Shown here piece after piece: positions 19,606 through 29,700 of a stretch of DNA of 34,856 nucleotides. This DNA comes from Byssochlamys sp. IMV 00236 (taxonomy: Eukaryota > Ascomycota > Eurotiomycetes > Eurotiales > Thermoascaceae), in the NCBI GenBank assembly GCA_001931875.2, contig MSJH02000703.1, positions 1 to 34,856 on the forward strand, read 5' to 3'. Both the position numbers and the translations under genes were made by a program. Within the stretch, counting starts at the first letter, position 1. The number at the start of each line of letters is the position of its first letter. A model generated the notes under the pieces. It was given only the letters and a program-made list of their open reading frames with translations. It was not told the DNA's origin and searched no databases.

Positions 19606-20434
19606 AATATTCACAGTTGCAATTATTAAACAACCTAAATGTACATTCCAACGAGTATCTTTTTTACTTCTCTTGATGCTGTGCGAAATGTCTAAGTTGC
19701 TAATGTTGAGCATTGCCGAAAAGAATTTAAATGGTGTTCTTCAAGTTAATCTTTAATACAATTTAATTGAAATTTTAATTCTAATGTCGTAACCAAACAT
19801 AAATTCATGTGTATTGAAACTAAGGCAATTATCATTACATTAACAAAACAAGCATATATCATCTCTAGATTCAGATGTCCCAGTCGTAAAACTAAGAGCC
19901 CATTTATCTCAGAGTAGGTATAATCTCATAGTATTCTTTGTTCTTTTAGTATTATTTGATGTTACATCTTTTATGTTTGAGAAAGATCTTTATAAATAGA
20001 CTGTTTGCAGTAGATTAGTTGTTGTCTATAACTAAAAACTGACATCATTTAACTGTGTAAAATGAATATTTATTATATGGTCTACGGGATATCCTCAAGA
20101 TGCTATGCTTGGCGCCTCGGGTGAAGCGACATCTACTCTTACCAAGGGCGCAGCTGTATTTTTCGGAAATCAATATGTGTGATTAAACCGATACGTCCCG
20201 TCAATGGATATCTAATCTGATCAGTGACAAATGTCAATCATGGTTGGTGTTCCTTAAACCTTAAATGTTCACACGATCTAGTGGGTCACGAGTTTCCTTT
20301 TAGAGTCATTCTCCCGTTTGATGTCATTTGTGTTATTCAGTGTGAGAAAAGTATAAATATTTATTTTAAAGAGAGGGGTGTTCTATGAGATTTAGTGCAG
20401 GTTTATGAAGGAAAATAAATAAATAAGTTTTGGT
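19505..20434. other. intergenic, no gene seen
   Basis: Contains the 36-nt poly(T) at 19569-19604. The part at 20080-20330 is somewhat more GC-rich than its surroundings (for example GGCGCCTCGGGTGAAGCG) but shows no sustained reading frame or recognisable motif on either strand. The right edge is the arginase 3' region. Confidence 0.4.
19569..19604. repeat. poly(T) tract, 36 nt
   Basis: Uninterrupted T run of 36 nt between the E-box array and the AT-rich spacer. Exact length is uncertain in any assembly because of slippage. Confidence 0.9.
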
Positions 20435-21424
20435 TTATAAAAGAGTTTCACCCAAGCAACATCTTGAAAGTGAACAACCGATTTGCACTGTTTGGAAAAC
20501 TGCTTCAGGGTCTGCTAAGGATGGATTAACTTCCATTATATCAGCTGCAACCAATAATCCAGTTTCAGCAAGTGCTTCACAAATATAATGACCTTCACGG
20601 AAGGTCAATCCACCACGAACAGGAGTACCAGTGCTAGGAGCAACAGTAGGATCCAAGGCATCAACATCAAATGAGAGGTGGATAGGAAGATCTCTGTTGG
20701 GGTTGATATGATCAAGAGCCATTTCAACTACTTTTCCAATACCATACTTGTCAACATGGTGCATAGAAAAGGCTTGAATGTTGTGTTCACGAATAATTCT
20801 CTTTTCGCCATCATCAACGTCACGTAAACCAATGTAAGAAAGGCGGTTTGTCTTGAGCAAGGGTTTAACCCATCTAAAGTTAGGATGATCATTGGCAATA
20901 CCAGCCAGGAAGCTGACGGGGCATCCATGAATGTTGCCTGAATCGGTGGTTTCAGGAGTATTGATATCCTAAATATCGTTAGTACCATATATAAATTTCA
21001 CACGCCAAATATAACTTACAGCATGAGCATCAACCCAGATAAGACAAGCATTAGGATGAGCACTGAATACACCAGAGACAGTACCCAAAGCGACTGAGTG
21101 ATCACCACCCAAGGTTAAAACAAATTTACCATCCTTTGCACTTTGGTAGATTTGCTTGGATACGTGTTCAGTTACAGCAGAGACATATTTGGGTTGCTTC
21201 AAGTTGAGGACATCAGGATCTTCTTGGGGGCGCAAGGAATGAATGTCTTCGTTTGATTCATAGGATACTTTCCAGCCCATTTCTTGTAACTGATTAAGTA
21301 AGCCAAATTCAACTAAACGAATAGGACCATCTTCAACACCAGTGCGTGGTTGGCCTCCATTGAAAGGGACACCGATAACGGAAACTGACTTTTCCTTCAA
21401 GAACTTGTATTCAACAGCAGACAT
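20435..21424 (-). CDS. arginase
   Basis: Two exons on the minus strand: 21020-21424 and 20435-20968 (312 aa, one 51-nt intron). All manganese-binding motifs are present: GGDHSVALG (His109), WVDAHADINTP spanning the splice junction (Asp132, His134, Asp136), and SFDVDALDP (Asp236, Asp238). SGNIHG and the C-terminal EVNPSLAD are also typical. It hydrolyses L-arginine to ornithine and urea, in the cytosol as far as can be seen (MSAVEYKF has no obvious targeting signal). The promoter carries two AGATAA motifs and a CCAAT box within 90 bp. Some fungal agmatinases share these motifs, but the length and the NIHG/EVNP context favour arginase. Confidence 0.96.
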
Positions 21425-21453
21425 TCTATTTTTTTAACCTAAAAAGAATGAGA

Positions 21454-21510
21454 AGATAAAAGAACGCTGCGTGCTTTTATAAAATAAAGATAAAAAATTT
21501 AGACCAATCA
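21454..21510 (-). promoter_or_regulatory. arginase promoter: two AGATAA motifs and a CCAAT box
   Basis: AGATAA on the plus strand at 21454-21459 and 21488-21493, and CCAATCA at 21504-21510, all within 90 bp upstream of the arginase ATG (21424). GATA motifs are targets of AreA/Nit2-type factors, CCAAT of the Hap/CBF complex. Short motifs like these occur by chance in AT-rich DNA. Confidence 0.4.
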
Positions 21511-22451
21511 GGGCGTGAGAAAATAAACGACCAGTCACTCAACTTTATTTCCTTTCCTTAAATGTCATAAAGGGAAATTTGGTACTCATTGGAACATCTG
21601 GATTAAAAAAGGGGGGACCAAAGACGATGGGTTTATTAAATTGTATTTTAAATTTAACGTGTATATAGTTCAAGGTATTATGACAGAATATATGCTAATA
21701 GACAATACTATTTCAATGGTAAATTCATCTTCATATGGATGAACTATATATCCTTACATATACACCTCCTGCCTGAAAGAGGTGGTACCTAAATGTATTA
21801 TACTTGACAATGGGTGGTGGTAATGATGTCAGTTGGTCATCGGAGCACAGTCATTTGAATACATAATACACTTTTTCCGGAAACTTTTTGCGTAAAGTGC
21901 AGATGTTGATATGCCTCTTACCAAAAATAAACTTTACCGCAGCTAAATTTTTATAATTTGCGTATACCACGATCATAACTCGCAATGTTCAAAATATCAT
22001 CGTTCATTCAAGAAGCTGGACTGGAAAATATGTTGATGAAGATGGAAAAGATATCATTATGATGATAGTCATCTGTTTCCTGCAAAGATGATCAACAGTT
22101 GTTTTTTTTTTTCAATATGTTTCCACGAATTGCATTGCCGACATATCCACGGTGTAGGTAGAGCTTGATGAGATATCTGAAGGTTCTTCAATTAGGACCA
22201 CACTTTCTTCATGATGGCTCTTCCCGTGAAAAGCCGTTTCATATTTTTACTTTAAACATCCACAATAGCTAATTCCATGCTCAGTATATTGCAAGGATTT
22301 TAAGATATTAGGTGGCGCTTTCAAGAGGCAATCCTTGATCTTCTTGTATTGTCGCTCATGTATATCCGAGATTACCTGAAGAGTTATCAATAATTTTTCG
22401 TCGATATTTTGCTTGTCATTGCATATACTGCTTGCAGTTGAATGTAGCTTT
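21511..22451. other. intergenic with repeat fragments
   Basis: No gene found. It includes the second TTTCCGGAAA-type repeat (21868-21940). On the minus strand at about 22247-22390 there is a 38-codon open stretch (containing ISDIHERQYKKIKDCLLK) that reads like coding sequence but has no start, splice sites or known family, perhaps a pseudogene scrap. Confidence 0.4.
21868..21940. repeat. short dispersed repeat with TTTCCGGAAA palindrome, copy B
   Basis: Partner of 18498-18550 (same order of ACACTTTTTCCGGAAA and CAAAAATAAA blocks, with different spacing). It also contains CACTTT and AAAGTG in inverted orientation. Low-confidence relationship because only short blocks match. Confidence 0.35.
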
Positions 22452-22747
22452 TGTTATATTCAGCTTTGTTATTGAAAAAAGACAGTTAAGTCGATAACTT
22501 GTGAATTGGGTTCTTTAAAAAGAAGGGCTGAATATTATTAAATTAGGTTTGTGTGTGAGTTTTATAGGGAATATTAATGTTTTCAGTATGATAAATGCGA
22601 TCACTGACATAATTATGCTTATGTTATTATTGTTATACTAGTAGCTACTGTAGTTATTATTGTAAGTTGTTCTTATCAGATGCGATGGAGGAATGTAAAG
22701 TAGAATGAATGCTCTACTGTAAGATTATACTCGAGTTATTATAATGA
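22452..22747 (+). repeat. dispersed repeat, copy 2
   Basis: Second copy of the 447-740 repeat, same orientation, about 296 bp, with scattered mismatches and small indels. Unlike copy 1 it is not followed by transposase sequence: similarity fades within some 30 bp beyond 22747 and the CA/GA microsatellite follows. It is either a deletion derivative of the transposon or a non-autonomous relative. Confidence 0.75.
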
Positions 22748-22828
22748 CTTATATCAAGTATGTCAACGCAAGGTGTTACACGGAATATACGCAAAAAGTG
22801 TACTGTCAGCGCAATTCCAGATATGGTG

Positions 22829-22835
22829 CACACAT

Positions 22836-22872
<37 letters not shown>

Positions 22873-22876
22873 AAGA
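22829..22876. repeat. compound (CA)n(GA)n microsatellite
   Basis: CA repeats interrupted once, running directly into about 11 GA units and then AAAGAG. Simple-sequence repeat beside the transposon-derived repeat. Confidence 0.9.
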
Positions 22877-22970
22877 GCATTAAAGACATCAAACATATCA
22901 TTTGCTGCGCTTAATAAAGATAACAAGCTTATTTATTTTTATCTCAAAAGGTACAATATTATTCATAAAA

Positions 22971-24969
22971 TCAAGCTCGCTTCATTTTTGCTACAACGCT
23001 GAGCAAGACGAGGATAAAGGTTATTAATTTAAGAGGAGTACGATAAGCCGTTAGCCATACAAGCCAAGGATGCTTCACCAGTACGAGGCTGATTATCTTA
23101 AATTTGCGGTCAGTATAGGGTGGATAGCGCATGCTGACAGCCCTTTCTTTGTTTTGCTTCTTTATTATCATGCCACGCTCATGTGTGAAGGTGTTGAAGC
23201 TTTTTTCCCCATGGTAGTTGCCCATACCAGATGTACCTACTCCTCCAAAGGGAAGGCTATACTCTATTAGACCTTAAAGTTAGACCTTGATGTCATCATG
23301 CATTTAATCAAGGGATGTACCTGCTTGATGCACCAAACAGTCATTAACACAAACACCGCCAGAACGTGTATTTCTCAAAACTATAGTTTTGGATTAGTTT
23401 CAGATTGAGGGAAAGAGGGCAGCTTTTTATTCTTACCTTGTTCAGCCAGTTTCTTCTTTTGGGTGAATACATATAATGCAAGTGGTGGGTCTCTATGCCA
23501 TATATATGATAAGCGTAGAGCTCTCTTTTTACTATAAGCTACTCACTTTCTGTTTACAAGGGCAATAGCCTCTTCCAAGGTATTGAAGGTAAGCACGGGT
23601 AAAATTGGCCCGAATATTTCTTCACTCATTAAAGAAGGATCATCAAATCGAACATTTGTAACCAGAGTAGGAGCCACATAGCGATCTTTTTTATCAATTT
23701 GACCACCTAGAATGACTTGACCACTTTTACGGTTATCCAAGATAGCTTGAAGACGGTCAACATGTCTATCAGCAACAATACGAGCATAATTATTAGATTC
23801 CTTAGGATTGGGGCCATACCATTCATGGACTGTTTTCTTGAAGGCTTCAGTAAAGTCATTTAAGCGGCTTTTATGGATCAATACATAGTCAACGCCAATA
23901 CAGATCTACGCTTCATGTCAAATAATTGCTTTTATGTAGCTTATTAATTTACCTGTCCTGCATTATAAAACTTTCCAAAGGCGATTCGATTAGCTGTCAA
24001 TTGAATGCTAGCGTCTTCCAGTACGATAGCAGGTCTATTAAATGTTAGTTTATTGCTCTTGGGTGCATTTCTGCACTTACGATTTGCCACCCAATTCAAG
24101 TGTTACAGGAGTCAAGTGCTTAGAAGCAGCTTCCATAACAATTTTACCAACCGTACTATTTCCGGTATAAAAGATATGATCGAATGGATTCTTCAATAAT
24201 TCAGTGGACTCTTCAACACCACCATTAACAATACGATAACAGCTTGAGTCCAAATATTTGGGAAATAACTCAGTGATGAGTGCAGCCGTATGGGGTGCTA
24301 CCTCAGATGGCTAATAAAAATAGAAGGGATCAACATTACTGCTTATTTACTGTGTTACCTCTATATACCTTGAGGATAGCACAGTTACCAGCGGCAATAG
24401 CACCAGCTAAAGGAACCAGAGAAAGCTAGAGCAATGCTATGGTTATTATGGTCAATTGAACATTTTCATTAACCTACCTGAACTGGATAGTTCCAACATC
24501 CAATGATAAGAACAACACCAAGTGGATCACGACGAGTAATGACTTTTTCGGATTTATTTATTAAGCTCCTAGGCTTCATTGTTTTATCCTTGACTAATGT
24601 ATCCAAATTCTATAGACATTCATCATTAGAAAACTCTTATGGTCAATTCAACAAGTTTACTTCAAGAAAATAAAGACATTCATCCAAGGCGGGTGCAATA
24701 TCCCCTGTGAATGCTTCGAGTCTAGGTTTATTCAAATCCTGTTCCAAAGCTTTATAAAACCTTTCTTCATTTTCTTTGACTAATGAATAAAGCCTTTCAA
24801 GTTGCATCTTTCGAAACCACATTTCTCTAGATTTGCCTTTATATATAATGGATAAAGAAGTTTATTGGCAAAATAGATATTTTTTTTTACCAGTAAAGAA
24901 GATCTGTCTGACATGATCAACTGAATCTTGAATCGTATCAAAGCTTGAATAATTGAGTATCTTTGACAT
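22971..24969 (-). CDS. aldehyde dehydrogenase, ALDH3/fatty-aldehyde type, C-terminal membrane anchor
   Basis: Ten exons on the minus strand: 24891-24969, 24661-24824, 24478-24609, 24369-24425, 24081-24310, 23953-24034, 23547-23905, 23437-23492, 23321-23380, 22971-23263 (503 aa; every phase matches). Motifs: [30 protein letters not shown] (substrate and cofactor entry), [10 protein letters not shown] (NAD binding), LELGGKSP with the general-base Glu, NAGQICIGVDY with the catalytic Cys, [10 protein letters not shown], and [17 protein letters not shown] near the end. A C-terminal hydrophobic segment (WLVWLTAY...[18 protein letters not shown]) suggests tail anchoring to the ER or mitochondrial outer membrane, as in ALDH3A2 and yeast Hfd1. 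Role: NAD(P)-dependent oxidation of long-chain aldehydes. The acceptor of the last exon (23264) is the least certain join. Confidence 0.93.
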
Positions 24970-25094
24970 AATGAAGGATAATTTTTTAAAAAAAAGAAAA
25001 AATAATAATAATAAAACAAGGGGACTTTTTATAGGCATATGCAGTCTTTTAAACACACACAATATGTAATAGGTTTTTGTCCAAATTAAGAAAA

Positions 25095-25551
25095 TTATGC
25101 GTCTTGGTGTCTTCTTTCTAAAAATGCTTGTCTTAGGATCGAATTGTTTGTTGTATAATAATCATTCACTTCTTCCATTTCTATATCCTTGCCTTCTTGC
25201 TCCCACCAACGTTCCCTTTCTTCTGGATTACCAAATCTTTCAACATGAATAGAATGTAAGACTCGATTGACATTTTCATAACTAGAAGGGGGTGACTTGG
25301 TGGATATAGTGATCTTTTTGATAACTGGGTATATTTCTCTATTGGTTTCCCTATCTTGGGTGTTACTTCTAGTTAATACTTTATACATGTATATTCTTTT
25401 TCCAACTTTGTTACGTTGATTCATGTTCAAAAGGCTTAGATCGTTTAAAGGCTGTTTCTAATGATTCAGTCGAACGAGATCTTTTTAATGAGTTGGACAT
25501 GTGCACAAGTAAAGGTGATAAAAGAGGTGCATCCCAGAATGAAGTTGACAT
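25095..25551 (-). CDS. small nuclear-like protein of unknown function
   Basis: Two exons on the minus strand: 25415-25551 and 25095-25368 (136 aa), joined by a 46-nt intron with a TTAACTAG acceptor. The frame closes only with this join. It begins MSTSFWDAPLLSPLLVHM, then has a basic Ser-rich stretch (NSLKRSRSTESLETAFKRSK) resembling a bipartite nuclear localisation signal, and a C-terminal part rich in Glu, Arg and Trp (ERFGNPEERERWWEQEGKDIEM) that predicts helices. No family recognised. It shares a 213-bp divergent promoter with glyoxalase II and lies 125 bp upstream of the aldehyde dehydrogenase start on the same strand. An internal Met at 25500 is an alternative start. Confidence 0.6.
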
Positions 25552-25727
25552 GTAAGGAAAAAAAAATATATAAAAATATAACAGTGGCGTATTTAAAATA
25601 AACGCGTCATCTCTCTTTTCTGTCTTTTGAGCTTCTTTAAGTAAATGCAAAGTACGCCCCACGCAAAGGATTTTTATTTTTCCTTTTGATTGTCAGAAAG
25701 TGTTGCTTATGCAGTGATTTTTTCTTC

Positions 25728-25760
25728 TTTCTTTTTTCTTTTCTTTTCTTTTCTTTTCTT
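25728..25760. repeat. CT-rich pentanucleotide (CTTTT)n tract
   Basis: Several TTTTC/CTTTT units just before the glyoxalase II ATG. Pyrimidine tracts like this precede other genes here too (2610-2665, 34790 on the other strand) and probably belong to the leader or core promoter. Confidence 0.6.
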
Positions 25761-25764
25761 ATTT

Positions 25765-26752
25765 ATGCTTTCTTCTTTGGCTCGTTCAACCTTGAAAAAG
25801 ATGATTGTTAAACCAGTTCCTTGCCTTCAAGACAAGTAAGATTATATTACACTTGTGTCTTTTTATTCATATTTTCAATAGTTATGCATATCTTTTATTA
25901 GACCAAACGTCAAAAAAAGGTATGTATTATGAAGCTTCATTCATAAATAGTAGTAACATGATCAAAAAGCTGCTGCCGTTGATCCTGTTGAACCAGATAA
26001 CGTGTTCAAAGCACTTGAATCCACTTATCCGGATTACCAATTATCCATGTAAATAAGGGTTATATCATACTTTACTTTTCAAACTCATACTCCTTCCGCA
26101 GGATCCTTACAACACATCATCATTGGGACCATGCGGGTGGCAACACTAAATTTTTATCCAAGCTAAATGTCCCCTGTTATGGAGGCTCAGATCAAGTCAA
26201 GGGTGTGACACATGTTGTCAAAGCCAACGAAACGATTCAACTCGGCAATATTCAAATCCGTGCTTTGGCTACTGCAGGACATACCATGGACCATATTTGC
26301 TACTTTGCCCAAGAGGATAATGACCATGCTGTATTCACAGGAGACTGGTAATAATCAAAATTTGACTCAAAAAAGACTATATCTCAAATATCCATGATAG
26401 TTTATTTTCCTCAGGATGTGGTCGATTCTTTGAAGGCTCACCCTCAGACATGTGGAACGCGTTCAGTGAGCTCTTGAAATTACCTAATGACACTCACGTC
26501 TATTTTGGCCACGAATATACACTTGCCAACCTAAAGTTTGCAGCCCATGTTGAACCTGATAATCAAGACATTAAGGATAAGATTAAATGGGCTCAAGAAA
26601 ACAAATGCACGACTCCTTCAACATTGAGTAATGAAAAACTGACAAATCCTTTCCTGCGTGTTGAGTCCATCGGCCATCTTATTGACCCTTCATGTTCATC
26701 TACCATCGAATTGCTCGGAAAACTACGAAAGATGAAGGATAACTTTAAATAA
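25765..26752 (+). CDS. glyoxalase II (hydroxyacylglutathione hydrolase)
   Basis: Five exons: 25765-25835, 25882-25919, 25970-26048, 26102-26347, 26401-26752 (261 aa; phases agree). A metallo-beta-lactamase fold enzyme: TTHHHWDHAGG is the THxHxDH binuclear-metal motif, followed by ALATAGHTMDH, FTGDCLFSSGCGRFFEG and VYFGHEYTLANLKFA, all diagnostic of glyoxalase II. It hydrolyses S-D-lactoylglutathione to D-lactate and glutathione, the second step of methylglyoxal detoxification. The first ATG gives a 12-residue N-terminal extension (MLSSLARSTLKK) that looks like a mitochondrial presequence. The next in-frame ATG (25801, MIVKPVPCLQDN) matches the usual cytosolic start, so dual targeting by two starts is plausible. 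The stop is 17 bp from the stop of the convergent giant gene. Confidence 0.95.
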
Positions 26753-26769
26753 AAAATACGGACAATTTA

Positions 26770-29700
26770 TTACAATGCATTATGATTAGTATGATTACTG
26801 TTGGTGGTATTAGTTTGATTTTTGACAGTGCTGGTACTATTGTTATTACTACTGTTACCGCTTTTGTTGTGGTTATCTACAGCTACTCCTGTGGAGACAT
26901 TTGCAGCAGCTTGATTATTAAGCTTTTCCTTCTTTCTTGCTATACGTCTTCGCGTATATCCGTTACTACTTTTTTCCATAGTATCATTTGAAAACCGCCT
27001 CATTTTCACTTCCAATTGATTACCATGTTGGTCGACTGTGATAAACTTATCGCCATCCTTGTATCCACCAGATGTGTTTGTCGAATGACTGGGTGTTCCT
27101 GTCGGACGCTGAGAGGGGGACATGCTTCGAGGCACAGGTTTGGCTCGTCTTGTCTCAATAAAGCCTTCTTGAATCGAAGGTTCTTCTTCAAGTATCACTT
27201 CGGGCGTACTGGACTTGGGTATAAAATCACCTTCTAGTAAGGCGTGATCACGTAGGAACTGAGATAACTCTGTCCAGCCTCCACCGACACGAACCATGAC
27301 CATCTTGCTCTTAAGTACACGACAGTAGGCCATCTTTGGGTTCACGTCACCAAACCAGTATCGGCCGACTTCACCAGGAACCATCTTGACCTTCACTCGG
27401 TAAGGTGCATTGTTTACAATGCGTCCAATTTCCATATCAAGGTCATTTTCAGGGTCTGCAACATATGAATTCAGTGGCGGTTTGGTATGGCGCGTTGAAG
27501 GTCGTGGCTTAACATGTGTTGCTGATTTTGAAGGCTGGTGGCGACCAATGACCGATAATCGCAAAGAACCAGATGACGATGAGGACGAGGTACTGGGTGT
27601 AGGCGACACTCGGTCAGCAGCACGTAGTAAAGATGAAGCCTTACGTGTAGGTAATGATGACTTGCGGATACGTGCTTGCTGCTGCTGCTGGTACAGTTCT
27701 TTGCTATCGATTGTTCGACTGAGCTCGATTTTGCGAGTCTTGTATTGTTTTTTTAACAGGTTCCAGCGCTTTTCGAGATCACTCAAATAGCTTTCAACAA
27801 CATCTTTTGTTTCTTGTGTAGATATTGGGTGCTCTTTAGCCGATTTGAATGATTTCACAATGTTGCTTTCATAGTACTTGAAGCGAGCATCAAGTTCAAT
27901 TAGCTTGGCTTGTAAATCTGCACGTCCAAGACCGTGGCCCATCAGGGTTACATGATGGGGAACTGCTTTACCGATCGCTTCTTCTAGAGAGCTCAACAGG
28001 ATTTCAAGGTCGTCAGTGGTTGTCAGCAGCTGACCAAGTTCAAGCGCCTTGTGGAGCTCCACTTTCTTTTCTTCAACGCTGTCTGTCAATCGAGCAATGG
28101 CATCTTTAGTCTCTTGGTATTGGTGCTTGAAGGAGTCACCTTCCTGGCATTGAGATGTCATCTTTTCAAGTTCTATCATCTCTTGTTCTATTTCGTCTTT
28201 AGTTTCTTTTTCAATAGTGGACAGGCCTTTCAAGTAATCCTCTACTTCAGCTTGTCGAAGCATACGAGATAGCTTATCTGCTCCATTGCGCTCTTCTGAC
28301 TCCACAACAATTTTGATGTCTGAGTTTGATACAGTATCTTCGTCCAACTGAGGTACTTTGATATTGTCAAGGTATTCTCTTGTATCTGCTAATAGCATAA
28401 TAACATGTTTGATTTTTCGAAGCATAATGATGCTACGCACTGTTCTTTGAATATCATCTGCCATCTCGTTTCTTGCCTGCTCCAGTGTATTCCATTCCTC
28501 TTTGACGGCCTTGGCATTTTCGTTGGCTGCTGCCACCAAGTCAGTCCATACACTTTGCACACGAATTTCAGGTAAAGGCATGTCGTTGATACTTTCCACC
28601 ATTTTCTTAAATGATGTCATAACAGGCTTGAAATCGGCCATCTTTTCATCTAGCGCCTTTATACTCTCTTCAGCATTCTCATCATGTGGATCTGTCTGTT
28701 CAATGGCTTGATGGCACTGAGTTATCCAAGTGGAAATGTCTTTTGAGCTCTTGATTTGTCCAAGTAGTTTACGAATCATTTCTTGGACACCTGTTTCTGC
28801 TTTAATAGCCATATCAAGTTTATCAAATGCAGCTGCAAGTTCGTCTTCCATAGGTTTTATGTCTACTGAATGATCATTCTTTAACTGGAGCAGAGCAGGT
28901 CGAATGATTTGTGCTTCTTGGTTGCCATATTCTGCTCGTTTCGTTTCCAAAGTAGATCCTCGTTTATCAAGGTAAACTTGCTCGAGTTTGTTTGTAGTAT
29001 CAATTACTTGTCTAATCGCTTCAAGATCTTTTTCCCATAATTCGATTTGTTTATGAACGTTTTGGCTAACAGCAGATATCATAGTTTGGCATGTATTCAG
29101 ACTGACCTGTCTTTGAGCCAGTTTCAACTTATCAGCTAACAAACGCTGAGCCTCGTCTACTTCTTGACAAAGTTTGCTTTGTTGTTCCTTGAAAGCGTTT
29201 ATGTTGCTTCTGGTTTGGCGAGCCTCATCTGGTGCCTGGCAATACAGGCTTTGTGCAGCAGATAGTAATGTATCAAGGTTGCTGAGAAGATCAGAAAGTT
29301 GCTTTTCTTCATGTTCAAATAGTTCAGGTAACTCTTCCAACACTGTATTTTCATCAAATGTTTCTAGTGTCTGTACCGTTGCCTCTAATGTTCCTTTTGC
29401 AGCATCAAGTTTATCAAATAATGCAACCCACTGACAAACTTGTTCAACCAATTGGTTGGCTTGTACCACATCTCCTTGAAGTTGCTTCCATTCATTTTCC
29501 AAGCTTTGTTGCCGTTCATCCATTTCGGTCAAACTGTTCAACTGAAGGAACTTGTGGAATGAGCGAAGTTCCTCATACTTGTCCTTTCGAGCGTCAATAA
29601 ATTCGCATATCTTGTTATAGACTTCTTTGATTTCCTTGATAGGATCAGCCTTTTCTTGCACAGAGCCTTGGTTTTCTCGGAACTCAGTTACTGCTTCCTT

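Noticed and set aside
22247..22390. 38-codon coding-like stretch on the minus strand
   Set aside because: No start, splice sites or recognised family; kept only as a remark in the intergenic entry.
22760..23002. 80-aa open frame on the plus strand
   Set aside because: Mostly translation of the CA/GA microsatellite and antisense of the aldehyde dehydrogenase 3' end.
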